From contig BLAL01000058.1 of NCBI GenBank assembly GCA_015698045.1, positions 374,501-438,500 of the forward strand: 64,000 nucleotides of DNA, written 5' to 3'. Positions 38,143-48,830 of the stretch are shown one piece after another. The notes beneath the pieces were generated by a model. That model saw only the letters and a list, made by a program, of their open reading frames with translations. It did no database searches and was not told the DNA's origin. A program made the position numbers and the translations under genes. Each line of letters begins with the position of its first letter. Position 1 is the first letter of the stretch. The DNA comes from Rhizophagus clarus (taxonomy: Eukaryota > Glomeromycota > Glomeromycetes > Glomerales > Glomeraceae).

Positions 38143-38359
38143 TAGTGTTTGGATCCGGATAAAACCTTAAATAATTTAAAATGAGATTACTGCTGAAAAA
38201 AAGATCATAAATCTACAGCTCTGAATTGACTATAATTTCGATCAGAATATTTAATATATTATGAATCAAAAAATTGGCAATTCTGATAGTTCCAGCCTGA
38301 ATTAACCGAAACGGATCCCGGATAAAAACCGGATAAAACCGCTACGGATCCAAACACTA
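38143..38359. mobile_element. hAT-like MITE (TAGTGTTTGGATCCG ends)
   Basis: The ends TAGTGTTTGGATCCG and CGGATCCAAACACTA are a perfect 15-bp inverted repeat, related to the element at 32223-32446. Further GGATAAAACC copies lie near both ends. The flanks share only a short ACTCG, so no clean target duplication can be named. Confidence 0.7.
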
Positions 38360-38981
38360 AATTACTCGCACTATACTAACTGATGACAGATTAATCCAGG
38401 TTTATCCTGCATTTCTCGAATAAATTCAAATATAAACAATAAATATATTTTATTATTAAATAATATCAATGAAAAAAAAAATTCTCCTTATTACGTGATA
38501 TATAACCAATCAAATATTCCAAGTATCTCTTATAAAGAAATAACAAATTATTTTCTTTAAAATATCATTACTTGTCTTGATATTACAACCAGCTCTCTTC
38601 CCTCGATATAGGGTTTCACATAGAAGAATTTGAAGTAGAAGTTATAATTGGTTTATCGTTATGGTTTTAATAATTCGCCCTTGAATAATGTCAATATCAA
38701 CAGAAACAGTGATTAAATAGCAAGAATTATTGATCATAATTCATCATCTATAAAAGCTTATTAATTCCTAAAATGGAGTAAAATCACGTTACAAAATAAA
38801 TAAATAGTGTTACAAAAAAATTAGTGAAGGAAATAGGCAGGAACAAGCTTAATTCAAAAATCATCAGGAAAGAGGCTAGATTTTTACTTGGTTACATTAT
38901 CATGTTATAAATTTTTAGATTAGGATATTTTTTTATTTCTTTTTTATTAATTTTTGTGATGTCAATAACTTGATCCCGCAT
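38360..38981. other. Intergenic, AT-rich
   Basis: Nothing recognised. Confidence 0.45.
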
Positions 38982-39158
38982 TATCGCCGTTTTCAAAATG
39001 GTGTACGCTATTTATTCGTGATTGAATATTCGAATACCAATATTCGTCCGATTTTCATCCATGTTTTGTTCGGTTTTCATCCGGTTTTCGTCCGGTTTCC
39101 GGTTTTCTTTTTTTTTTATTCAGATATAACTGCATACATCATTTTGAAAACGGCGATA
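38982..39158. mobile_element. TA-flanked MITE, copy 3
   Basis: Element 38984-39156 starts TCGCCGTTTTCAAAATGGTG and ends CATTTTGAAAACGGCGA, with TA on both sides. It differs from copy 1 by only a few bases over its whole length, so the family was active recently. The 65-residue ORF inside is an artefact of the element. Confidence 0.8.
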
Positions 39159-39702
39159 ATTATATAAACAATGCATTTTTTTTTTGTTTTTTGGTATTTA
39201 ACATTGTCACTATTTTTCAAATTTCTCTTTCATCTTTATCTTTAAATAATTAAAAAATTTTGCTTATATTTATGATAGGTAATTAGCCACCGGAAATGTA
39301 CTATTTTTATGTTGTTTGCTTATTTTTTTATACTAATTACTATCTCTTTCCTTCTTTATTATTAATATCACATCTTTACGTTGCGGTTTTAGGACCCTAC
39401 AAAGATCGTGTTTGCCACAACCTGAGGCATTATAAAATACACGAGAAACGTAAAAGAATATGGTTTTTGCTTGGTTTAGCTTGAAAATACTTTATTAAAA
39501 ATAATATTTTACGGTTTTTATTTAACATAGTTTTACTATCAGTTTTATCATCAATTATTGTTTTTATCCAATATAGTTTCAGTATTTTCCCATCTAAAAT
39601 CCCCATTTTGGTTTTAACTTTCCAGTTTTTATTTTTATTTTATTTTTTTTAAGTTTCTTTGTAATTTATCACTAAAATTTAAATGCATATTTTTAAATTG
39701 TA

Positions 39703-40661
39703 CAATAATTGCACAATTTTTATATCCTAACTTTTTATTGCACAAAAATTGAACATTTTCTGTATATTTAATTTAAGTTTATTTTCAATTGTACAAAAAT
39801 TGATAATGTGTAGTTAGCCGAAAAATTCAGCCGAAGGCGCAGTAAATTTTTGGCTAACAACACCTAGCCGAAAAAAATCCATGTTGATCTTGAATATTTT
39901 GCTCATTCAACTACTACTATTCACGGCTAGATATTTTCGGTTAACTACATTATTATTTTAAAAAATGTAGTTAGCCGTAAATATGAAAATCTTGATTATG
40001 CATGTTTACAATATTTTTACCGTAATTAACATTGAAGTTACTAGTGTAATACAATAATTACATGATAAATTAATTATGTAATACAGAATTATCAAATTAT
40101 TAAATAGTATTTTTTACTTTATAAATGATTTTAAGTCTTTGATTTTCTTTTTAAAATTTAAATACCAGTTTTTATTTTTTTGATATTATAGACGTGGAAA
40201 AATATTCAATTCGCCAAAAATTTACTGCATCTTCAGCTGAATTGTGAATTAATTAAATCACAAATTGGATTTGGACAATCGGCTGTTTCTAAAATTATTA
40301 AAAGTTCTGAAATACATTAACAAGAGATGCTATTAAATTATGGATTAAGAAACAAAAGTAAGGCATTTATAGTATAATTAAATTGAATAATAGTATAATT
40401 AAAATAAATTTTTGTTTGATCATTTATTATCGCTTAAACAAAGTATAAATGGTCATAGAAATTTTATTATTAGTATGTAAATTTAGCAAACTTTAAAAAT
40501 AAATATTGTAAAATAATCATGATATTTTCGGCTAACTACACCATTATCAAAAATTGCATACTTTTAATACGTTATAAATCGGCATGGCCATTTTTATCCA
40601 AAAAAACTGCAAAAATTGTATGATTTCTGCATGGACTTGAACAAATATTGCACAATTATTG
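39703..40661. mobile_element. Decayed foldback DNA element with possible HTH relic
   Basis: Outer words CAATAATTGCACAAT and ATTGCACAATTATTG face each other. Inside them TTGATAATGTGTAGTTAGCC at 39800 is mirrored by GGCTAACTACACCATTATCA at 40540, and partial copies of TAGTTAGCCG lie between. A short coding-like stretch near 40250 reads KSQIGFGQSAVSKIIKSSEI, which resembles a helix-turn-helix of a transposase. Stops surround it. Boundaries are approximate. Confidence 0.45.
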
Positions 40662-41095
40662 GATGATCTTTTTTTATAGGGATTAATGCTGATTCAATTT
40701 GACCTCCTTTTGACCTCAATTTTTAAAAAACATCTGAATATTAAACAAACAATTAAATTGGAAAGATTTTAATTTGCTGATCGTTTTCAAAATGAATTTA
40801 GCGAAAAAGTTTTGAAAAGATAATATTCAAAGCCACTTTTTCATGTAAGTAATAAAACTGCAACCAAAGTTACGCATACTTAACTACTTTTATTAATTAC
40901 TGTTATACAGTATATTAGTATATATTAAGAAACTTTTTGCAATGCTTTATTGGTGTCATACATGCAGTAATTGTGTTTGTGATCAACTGATCAACATAGT
41001 TGTATAAATATCATATGCCTGCCTACATTAACAAATAACAAGGCATTTTAATGAAAAAAATTATCTTTTAAGAAACTTGATGTAATTATATAGTA
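40662..41095. other. Upstream region of the microexon kinase gene
   Basis: AT-rich, with no gene recognised. It presumably holds the promoter. No strong TATA box stands out from the AT background. Confidence 0.4.
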
Positions 41096-44000
41096 ATGGA
41101 TCACACTAATAGTAAAGGTAAAAAGCATATAGCATTATTATTTAATGGAAAGTCAGAATTATTCAAAATTTTTAAAAATTATAAAATTAGTTTCAAGTAG
41201 TACTAAGGAATCTAAAGGTAAAATATACTAAATTTAATTATTAAACAATAAATATTATTGTAATTTACATAAATATTCATATGCAAATTATTCAGCTCGT
41301 AAGTTAATGAACTTAATGGTTCGTAATTCTTATAATTTAAATAATAATGGCTTTGTCATTATTTTATACAACTATAATGATTGACAATACCATAGTTTGT
41401 AAGTTATCATCTTTTTGCTTTATTTTATATATTATTCAGACAACTAAATTCTTTATTTAAATAACTGTAATAATTAATTATATCAGTTGGTAAGTTACAA
41501 TATTTAATTACACTATATTATTATATAATATTCACATGTAATTCAAACTAATTATACTTTCTACTTAAATACATGATTAGACTGTAAGTGTTATTTAATC
41601 CACAGTATATACTTTTGTAATAATATTTGCATCTAATTATTTAATAAATAATGATACAGGGTGTAAGTTATATGTTGTCTCTATTTTTGTCATTAGTACG
41701 ATTTAAATAACTAAATTTTTTATTTAAAAAATTATTCAATAATATAGGGAGTAAGTTATTTATTTAATTCTATTATTACATATTATATATATTTGCATAC
41801 AATTTAAACTAACTAATTTCTTTATTTAAAAAAATTATTTATTTTAGATAGTAAGTCGTATTCTATTATTACATATTTATATAATATTTGCATATAATTT
41901 ATACTAAATTTCTTTATTTAAAAAATTATTTATTTTAGATAGTAAGTCGTATTCTATAATTACATATTTATATAGCATTTACATATAAGTTAAACTAAAT
42001 TTCTTTATTTAAAAAATTATTTATTTTAGATAGTAAGACGTATTCTATTATTACATATTTTAATACTTATATAATATTAATATATAATTTAAACTAACTA
42101 ATTTCTTTATTTAAAAATTATTTATTTTAGATAGTAAGTCGTATTCTATTATTACATATTTATATAATATTTACATATAATTTAAACTAACTAATTTTTT
42201 TATTTAAAAAATTATTTATTCTAGATAGTAAGTCATATTCTATTATTACATATTTATAATATTTACATATAATTTAAACTAGTAACTAAATTCTTTTTTA
42301 AAAAAATTATTCAATAATATAGGGAGTAAGTTATTTATTTAATTCTATTATTACATATTTATATAATATTTACATATAATTTAAACTAACTAATTATTTT
42401 ATTTAAAAAATCATTTATTTTAGATGGTAAGTCGTATTCTATTATTACATATTTATATATAATTTAACCTAACTAATTTCTTTATTTAAAAAATTATTTA
42501 TTTTAGATGGTAAGTCGTTTTCTATTATTATATATTTATATAATATTTACATATAATTTAAACTAACCGATTTCTTTATTTAAAAATTATTTATTTTAGA
42601 TGGTAAGTCGTATTCTATTATTATATAATTTAAACTAACTAATTTCTTTATTTAAAAAAATTATTTATTTTAGATGGTAAGTCTTTTTCTATTATTACAT
42701 ATTTATATAATATTTACATATAATTTAAATTAACTAATTTCTTTATTTAAAAAATTATACAATAATATAGGGAGTAAGTTATTTATCTAATTCTATTATT
42801 ACATATTTATAAATTTATATAATATTACATATAATTTAAACTAACTAATTTCTTTATTTAAAAAATTATTCGATAACATAGTATGTAAGTTATTTATTTA
42901 ATTCTATTATTACATATTTATATAATATTTACATATAATTTAAACTAACTAATTTCTTTATTTAAAAAATTATTTATTTTAGGCGGTAAGTCATTTTCTA
43001 TTATTACATATTTATTTACATATAATTCAAACTAACTAATTTCTTTATTTAAAAAATCATTTATTTTAGATGGTAAGTCGTATTCTATTATTACATATTT
43101 ATATAATATTTACATATAATTTAAACTAATTATTTCTTTATTTAAAAATTATTTATTTTAGATGGTAAGTCGTATTCTATTATTACATATTTATAAAATA
43201 TTTACATATAATTTAAATTAACTAATTTCTTTATTTAAAAAATTATTGAATAATATAGTGTGTAAGTTATTTATTTAATTCTATTATTACATATTTATAT
43301 AATATTTACATATAATTTAAACTAACTAATTTCTTTATTTAAAAATTATTTGGTAATTTACTTCAGATTCTTGTAAGTTATTATTTATTATCATATTCGT
43401 ATAATATTTATTTATGGTTTAATAACCAAATTCGGTCTTTATTTAAAAATACTATCTGTTGTTTTAGTCGGTAAGTTATAAAATATAGACATATATTATA
43501 AATATATTTGTACAAAACTATAATTCATATTTATTAATTTATTAAATTTCTGATTAAATTTAGAGTAAGTCATCATGTTACTTTTTTATTTTGAATTTTA
43601 ATATAAATTTTAATATGTTTCAATTATAGATTTGGAAAAAGTGAGAACGTAAATTTAGATGAATTTATTAAAAAAAATCGTTTAAAATGGATTCCTTACG
43701 ATCAATTTAATAATGTTGAATATCTTGATAAAGGAGGATTTGGTACTATACACAAGGCCGTTTGGTCATCAATAAATAGTGAAGTAGCTCTTAAATGTCT
43801 CAATAGTTTAAATGAAAATTTAGACGAATTTTTAAATGAAGTATAATAATATAATATTTATTTTTAATTTTTATTATTATAACCATTTATACTAATATAT
43901 TCAATTTTAATTTTTTTATAGTGGGATTGTCATGTAAAATGTTTGGGTTCGGGCAGAATTATTAATTTATATGGTTTTACAAAAGACCCGGATACTTTAA

Positions 44001-44999
44001 ATTATATGATGGTAATGTATTATGCAAATAAAGGCAATTTAAGAGGGAATTTAACAAAAATAGTTGGAAATAATTGGGGTCGAAAATTAATCATGCTATA
44101 TAAAATTATTTCTGGCCTTAATAAAATACATAAGGAAAATCTTGTTCATTGTGATTTTCATGATGGCAACATTTTAAAACATGAGGATAAAGAGGATGAT
44201 GATGATGAGGATGGGAATAATAAGGATGAAATTTATATTAGTGATTTAGGATTATGTCAACCTGTAGAATTTTTAAAAAAATATGATATTTATGGTGTTA
44301 TCCCATTTATGGCACCTGAAGTTTTAAGAGGCAAATCATATACTCTAGCTAGTGACATATATAGTTTTTCTATGATTATGTGGGAATTTACATCTGGAGT
44401 TCCACCATTTAATAACAGAGCACATGATCTTCAACTCAGCTTAAGTATTTGTAAAGGTGAACGACCTGAAATTATCGAAAATATTCCACGATGTTATGTA
44501 GATTTGATGAAAAAATGCTGGAGTGAGGATCCATTAGAAAGACCATCTGCTAAAGAAGTAAGTAATATTATTGCAGACTGGATTTTCAATCCTGGTATTA
44601 GTGATGGTGAAATTAGTGATGATAAAATTAGTAGTAAAATTAGTAAAATTAGTAAAGAATTAAAAAGCAATGTCATGGAATTTATAAATGCACCAACTGG
44701 AAATAATAATCCTATTACTGAATTTCATCCACAAGCATGCTATAAAAGTCACTTACTTGATTTTACTAGTAAAAAGCTGAATGAAATTCTAGAAAGTGAA
44801 TGCTTAAATTATGTAGTTAATGATAATAAACCAAGTGAAAATGAAATTGTAGAAAGTGAATGTTTAAATTGTATAATTGATAATATAAAATCATTGGGTA
44901 TGTATTATATACAAAAAAAGGTAATTTTGCAAATTATTTTATATGAAATTAATTAATTAATTTAATTATTTAGATAATGAAACTAATAAAATTAATTGA
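41096..44999 (+). CDS. TKL-type protein kinase with a tandem microexon array
   Basis: Proposed model: exons 41096-41117 and 41191-41217, then 25 microexons between 41296 and 43564, then 43630-43840, 43922-44897 and 44974-44999; about 445 residues. The start MDHTNSK and the second exon (SSSTKESK) are polar. The kinase part shows FGKSENVNLDEFI, WIPYDQFNNVEYLDKGGFGTI, VALKCL, VHCDFHDGNIL (HCD for HRD), SDLGL (DLG for DFG), MAPEV and CWSEDPLERPS, so the lysine and catalytic Asp/Asn are present. An acidic insert (DDDDEDGNNKDE) follows the catalytic loop. The tail has two EIxESECLN repeats. Microexons total 76 nt and put the kinase exon in frame; leaving all out gives a stop after seven codons. The kinase exons are certain; the array model is inferred from splice signals and phase. 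Confidence 0.7.
41299..43629 (+). repeat. Tandem array of about 25 intron-like units separated by 1-6 nt islands
   Basis: Each unit is 65-108 nt. It opens with GTAAGT (one GTAAGA), usually contains a CTAAC branch-point word about 40 nt before the end, and closes with TTTTAG, ATATAG or similar. The islands are CTC 41296, TTT 41396, TTG 41487, ACT 41581, GGT 41660, GGA 41748, five ATA (41848-42227), GGA 42323, four ATG (42424-42676), GGA 42771, TAT 42882, GCG 42983, ATG 43070, ATG 43162, TGT 43259, ATTCTT 43367, TCG 43468, A 43564. Middle units are nearly identical; the outer ones are diverged, as expected for expansion from the centre. Confidence 0.88.
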
Positions 45000-45054
45000 A
45001 ATTCTAGTATTTTTTTTTTTAAATGATATATCTTTTTTTTCTATTAGAATTACT

Positions 45055-45302
45055 AAACACTAAGGTTAAAGTAGTAAAATATTTTACAAGTTTCTTAGTT
45101 TGTAATTTAAATAATTCCTTTCTTTACAATTTACCCAAATATTAAATATATGTAATTTTTCTTTATTTGGAATTGTTTAAACACTAAGGCTAGAGTAGTA
45201 AGATATTTTATAAATTTCTTGGTTTGTAATTTAAATAATTCTTTCATGTTGTAACTTATCCAATTATTAAATTAAATAATAAGTTTATTTTTACTTACAA
45301 CC
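45055..45302. repeat. Two-copy tandem repeat, 124-bp unit
   Basis: AAACACTAAGGTTAAAGTAG at 45055 recurs as AAACACTAAGGCTAGAGTAG at 45179, and similarity continues through TTTCTT(A/G)GTTTGTAATTT and beyond. It lies just after the microexon kinase gene. No coding content. Confidence 0.75.
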
Positions 45303-46235
45303 ATTAAAAATCATAATATATATATGTATCTGAATTAAAAAGCTTTAATATGATCATTTGATTAACTAAAGCAATATAAAAAATGAAAAATATTAAATAA
45401 ATAATATGAACATAAGTAAAGTAATTAATATCTTTCAAAGACATGAAATATATTTTAATTTGGGGCACGCCTCATTTAGAACTTCGTTAATGACATTTTA
45501 TGAATTATATAGACATTTCAAAGTAATTTTTTTATTTAAATCTCCCACATTCATACATCAATTTTCATATTTTTCACAAAAACAATTTTGAAAAAACCAT
45601 TATATATTCTTTTGTATCTGGGTTTTTAGATATTCCATATATTTTTTTTCGATGATAAAATTATCTTCAATAAAGTATGATCAAACCCGTTAAATATAAA
45701 AAAAACTAATATAATAATAAAGGTACTTGGATTATAAAGAAAATTATAATTTTCATACTTCATACAAAAATTCATTGGTAATATTTTGTAAATTGACTAA
45801 GCATTTTAAGGCAACTTTTACATTAGATAACCTTTCATTTTCTTGTTTTTCTTTTTATACTGTAATGGACCATTTACCCATACTGCTGCATATTGTCTAG
45901 AAGAGTTACTTATTTCTTAATATTAATAAACTGGTCATACCTCATACGGTATTTATTCAACTATTATATCTTTATATGATTCTATTTTTAATTGCATTTC
46001 TTGAATGAATTCATCAATAATCTCATTTTCACTAGTCCAATTTGCAAAATTTTGCTTTAAGTAATTTACTTGACATGGTTTACACCATTTATAACATAAA
46101 TCCGTATATCGATCACCACATTTTGCACAATAGCAATCTTTAATAACAATAATATAGTCTTTTGTACTTGGCTCTTGAAATATCCCATATATTGTAATTC
46201 TGTCTATATTCCCATTATTAATAAGACATGTCCTA

Positions 46236-46692
46236 GCCTATTAAGGGTATGGTACGAAATCCCGAAACTCAAAATCCCGACACTCAAAATCCCGACAGGT
46301 GTAAAATCCCGACAGGTCAAAATCCCGACAGGTACAAAATCCCGACAATTTTTTTTATTAATAAATTAAACCATTTGCTTTATTTTTCAATTATTCAACC
46401 ACTTCCTTTGCTCGCTTCGCTCGCAGTTTTTTTCCTAGCACCTTCCTAACCTAACCTAACCTAACCTAACCCTAACCCTAACCTAATCCTAATCCTAACC
46501 CTAACCCTAACTAACCCTAAGCTAACCCTAAAATAACCCTAAATTAACCCTAAGTAACTCCTATCTTATATAAAAAATCCAGTGTGAAACTCCTATCTAA
46601 AAATATTAATGATCTGTCAGGATTTTGACAGTCGGGATTTTGAAGTGTCGGGATTTTGAGTTTCGGGATTTCGTACGGCTCCCGCCTATTAA
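46236..46692. mobile_element. Mutator-type (MULE) MITE with perfect 9-bp target duplication
   Basis: Element 46245-46683 begins GGGTATGGTACGAAATCCCG and ends CGGGATTTCGTACGGCTCCC. Both flanks are GCCTATTAA, an exact 9-bp duplication (46236-46244, 46684-46692), the size typical of Mutator-like elements. Subterminal AAAATCCCGACA repeats extend the foldback. The interior carries a telomere-like tract. There is no transposase. It sits in an intron of the decayed module array, with its target over the 3' splice site. Confidence 0.85.
46445..46558 (+). repeat. Interstitial telomere-like repeat (CCTAAC / CCCTAA)
   Basis: Variants of CCTAAC and CCCTAA run for about 110 bp inside the MULE-type MITE. 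They are degenerate and bounded by the element on both sides, so this is not a chromosome end. Confidence 0.8.
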
Positions 46693-47201
46693 AGTATAAA
46701 AAGTTGTTATATAATAATTTAACGATAAAGAAATCAAAAATGTCATACTTCATCCAAAAATAATTCATTGGAGTTATTTTGTGAATTATCTAAACATTTT
46801 AAAATAGCTTTTTCATTAGACACCCTTTTGGGCACCCTTTTGTATTCATCATAAATATCATCATTATAACAATCATTATTATATATTAATGGGCCATCCG
46901 ACCATATTGCTGAATAAAATGTAGTAAAATCAAATTTAGCTATTTCTTTGATATCAATAAACTGGTTATATGGTATCCATTCAACTATTATATCCTTATA
47001 ATGATTGATTTTTAATTGCATTTCTTTAATGAAATCATCAACTCGTTTCCACTAGTCCAATTTGCAAAATTTTGTTTTAACTTGTTTATTTGACATGTTT
47101 TGCACCATTTGTTATATCTATATCTATATCATCACAATTTTCGCATCGATACAGCGTTAATTTTTTTTTTTTTAAAAAAAAACAGTATGATCAGCATCAC
47201 C

Positions 47202-47659
47202 ATTATAAATAGGGATGGCAACGGTCACGGTTATTAACCGGTCATGACCGGTTATGACCGTGACCGATATCGGTCGGTCAAAGGCTTCTGACCGACCGTT
47301 TAACCGACCGTTTTGACCGACTGTTTGACCGACCGTTTAACCGACCGTTTAACCGACTGTTAATCGACCATTTAACTAGCCTTATCCATTTGACATTTCT
47401 TTTAACGAATTTAGTCAATAAAAAAGTTAAACAACGTTTTCTATCGCTAATAAAAACACCTTTTAACGTTTTGTCTTGATTAAATTCGTTAAAAAGAAAA
47501 AAGTGGTCGATTAAACGGTCGGTTAAACGGTCGGTCAAACGGTCGGTTAAACGGTCAGAAAAACGGTCAGCCAAAACGGTCGGTCGGTCAAAGGCCCTTA
47601 ACCGGTTATGACCGACCGATAACCGACCGTGACCGACCGTTGCCATCCCTAATTATAAT
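47202..47659. mobile_element. hAT-type MITE (TAGGGATGGCAA family), full copy
   Basis: Element 47210-47651 starts TAGGGATGGCAACGGTCACG and ends GTGACCGACCGTTGCCATCC-CTA. Flanks ATTATAAA and ATTATAAT are an 8-bp duplication with one mismatch. Both arms hold many GACCG/CGGTC words (likely transposase-binding repeats), which give a spurious 122-residue Arg-rich ORF. It is the full-length relative of the partial copy at 8.4 kb. Confidence 0.8.
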
Positions 47660-48276
47660 AGGTGAGATCGACATACATTTGTTTCGGGACCGATGACGCA
47701 AGGAAAGATCCTAATTAACACCAATATTAGATCAGTATACAAAATATATATTAATGCATTTTGTCAATTTTCCACAAAGAAAAAATTGTGCAAAAAAAAA
47801 TCATGAAATCATGTGAATGGAATGAATAATAAATATTTTAGTTTACATATGTATACAACATTGAAAATTTAAATAATAAATTTAACGACTACAATAATCA
47901 AAAAAAAAAAAAAATACAGAATTCCAAATGATTGATAACTTATTCACTGTTTAATAAGTTCCCCTTTTTCGCAATGTTGGTCATTAATTTTCGCTAGTAT
48001 AATAGTAGATTGATTAACAATTCATTTTGTAATTTCTGATTAACTATATTGAGTCATTATGAATTAATTTTTGGTCATTATTTTTTTTCTATAACTCCCA
48101 ATTAAATAATGGTATTTATAGAATAATATCTAAGTATAAAAATATGATAGGAATTTCCTTATTTCCATTAAAAAAATAAAAAGAAAAAAAATAGTAATAA
48201 AGGAAATAATTTTATATGAAAAATATTATATGGTACCGTATATATTCCAGTAATAATAAGTAGAGAAACAATCGCA
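47660..48276. other. Intergenic, AT-rich
   Basis: Nothing recognised. Confidence 0.45.
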
Positions 48277-48437
48277 TACAGTCTAATCTCGATATACCGA
48301 TATTCGATATACCGATAAATTTTTATTTTCCCACTATATGCGAGGACATATAAATATCGGTATAACTTGATATACCGATTTTTTTTTAAAATTTTCATAT
48401 ATGTCCCGTCATATCGTTATATAAAGGTTTGACTGTA
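48277..48437. mobile_element. pogo-type MITE with TA flanks
   Basis: Element 48279-48435 begins CAGTCTAATCTCGATATACC and ends ATATAAAGGTTTGACTG, flanked by TA at each side. CAGTC ends with ATATAACG/ATACCG arms and TA duplications are typical of pogo/Tigger elements. It is too short to code. Confidence 0.7.
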
Positions 48438-48486
48438 TCTTTTGAATAAATTATTTTGAAAAATGTTAATTAATACAACCTGGAGT

Positions 48487-48830
48487 TTGTATCAGTTATC
48501 CGTTAAAAAATGGATATCCGCAGATATTCGAATATCGGATTAAACGAATATCTGAATATCCATGGATATCCGAATAAATCAATGGATACCTATCCATCGA
48601 CAGTAACTCGGGCCAAAGTTTTATAGTGCTGGCCAAAAAAAATACTTCCCCCTTTTTTTGGAAACTTGCGTATCGTCAAAAAGGAATTGATCATCTTACC
48701 AAGTCATAATTTTGGATGGAATTATAAACTTGGCCTGAATTACTAGTCTGCAAAAATAATTGGATATCCACTGGATAACCGGATAACCGGATAATGCAAA
48801 AATCGGATATCCGGATGAACGGATACAACC
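48487..48830. mobile_element. Probable foldback element rich in GGATATCC words
   Basis: The left part (GTTTGTATCAGTTATCCG, ATGGATATCCGC) is mirrored by the right part (CGGATATCCGG, GAACGGATACAACC). The match is imperfect and no duplication is clear, so ends are approximate. Confidence 0.4.

Larger units (their letters stand above)
45468..47152 (-). pseudogene. Decayed tandem array of kinase ribbon/N-lobe modules, split by a MITE
   Basis: Reading on the minus strand, three modules of the 19.6-23.0 kb type follow each other. Module A (47152-46751) keeps IVEWIPYNQFIDIKEIAK and CLDNSQNNSNE but has frameshifts in its ribbon and linker. Module B (46243-45755) is open for about 96 codons (CAKCGDRYTD, WCKPCQVNYLKQNFANWTS, FIQEMQLK), then a stop replaces the Trp of EWIPY. 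Module C (about 45690-45468) has a large internal deletion and a mutated acceptor (AACGG for AACAG). Intron borders between modules are still visible. No C-lobe follows. It is a dead sister of the five-module gene. Confidence 0.82.

Noticed and set aside
41751-43366. CRISPR-like array of about 90-bp repeats
   Set aside because: The repeats are nearly adjacent, with only 3-nt islands, AT-rich and eukaryotic; each holds splice signals. They do not have repeat-spacer structure.
46445-46558. Chromosome end (telomere)
   Set aside because: The tract is degenerate, short, enclosed by a MITE and followed by ordinary sequence on both sides.
47278-47646. 122-residue Arg-rich ORF on the minus strand
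   Set aside because: It is produced by the repeated GACCG/CGGTC words of the hAT-type MITE and has no protein features.
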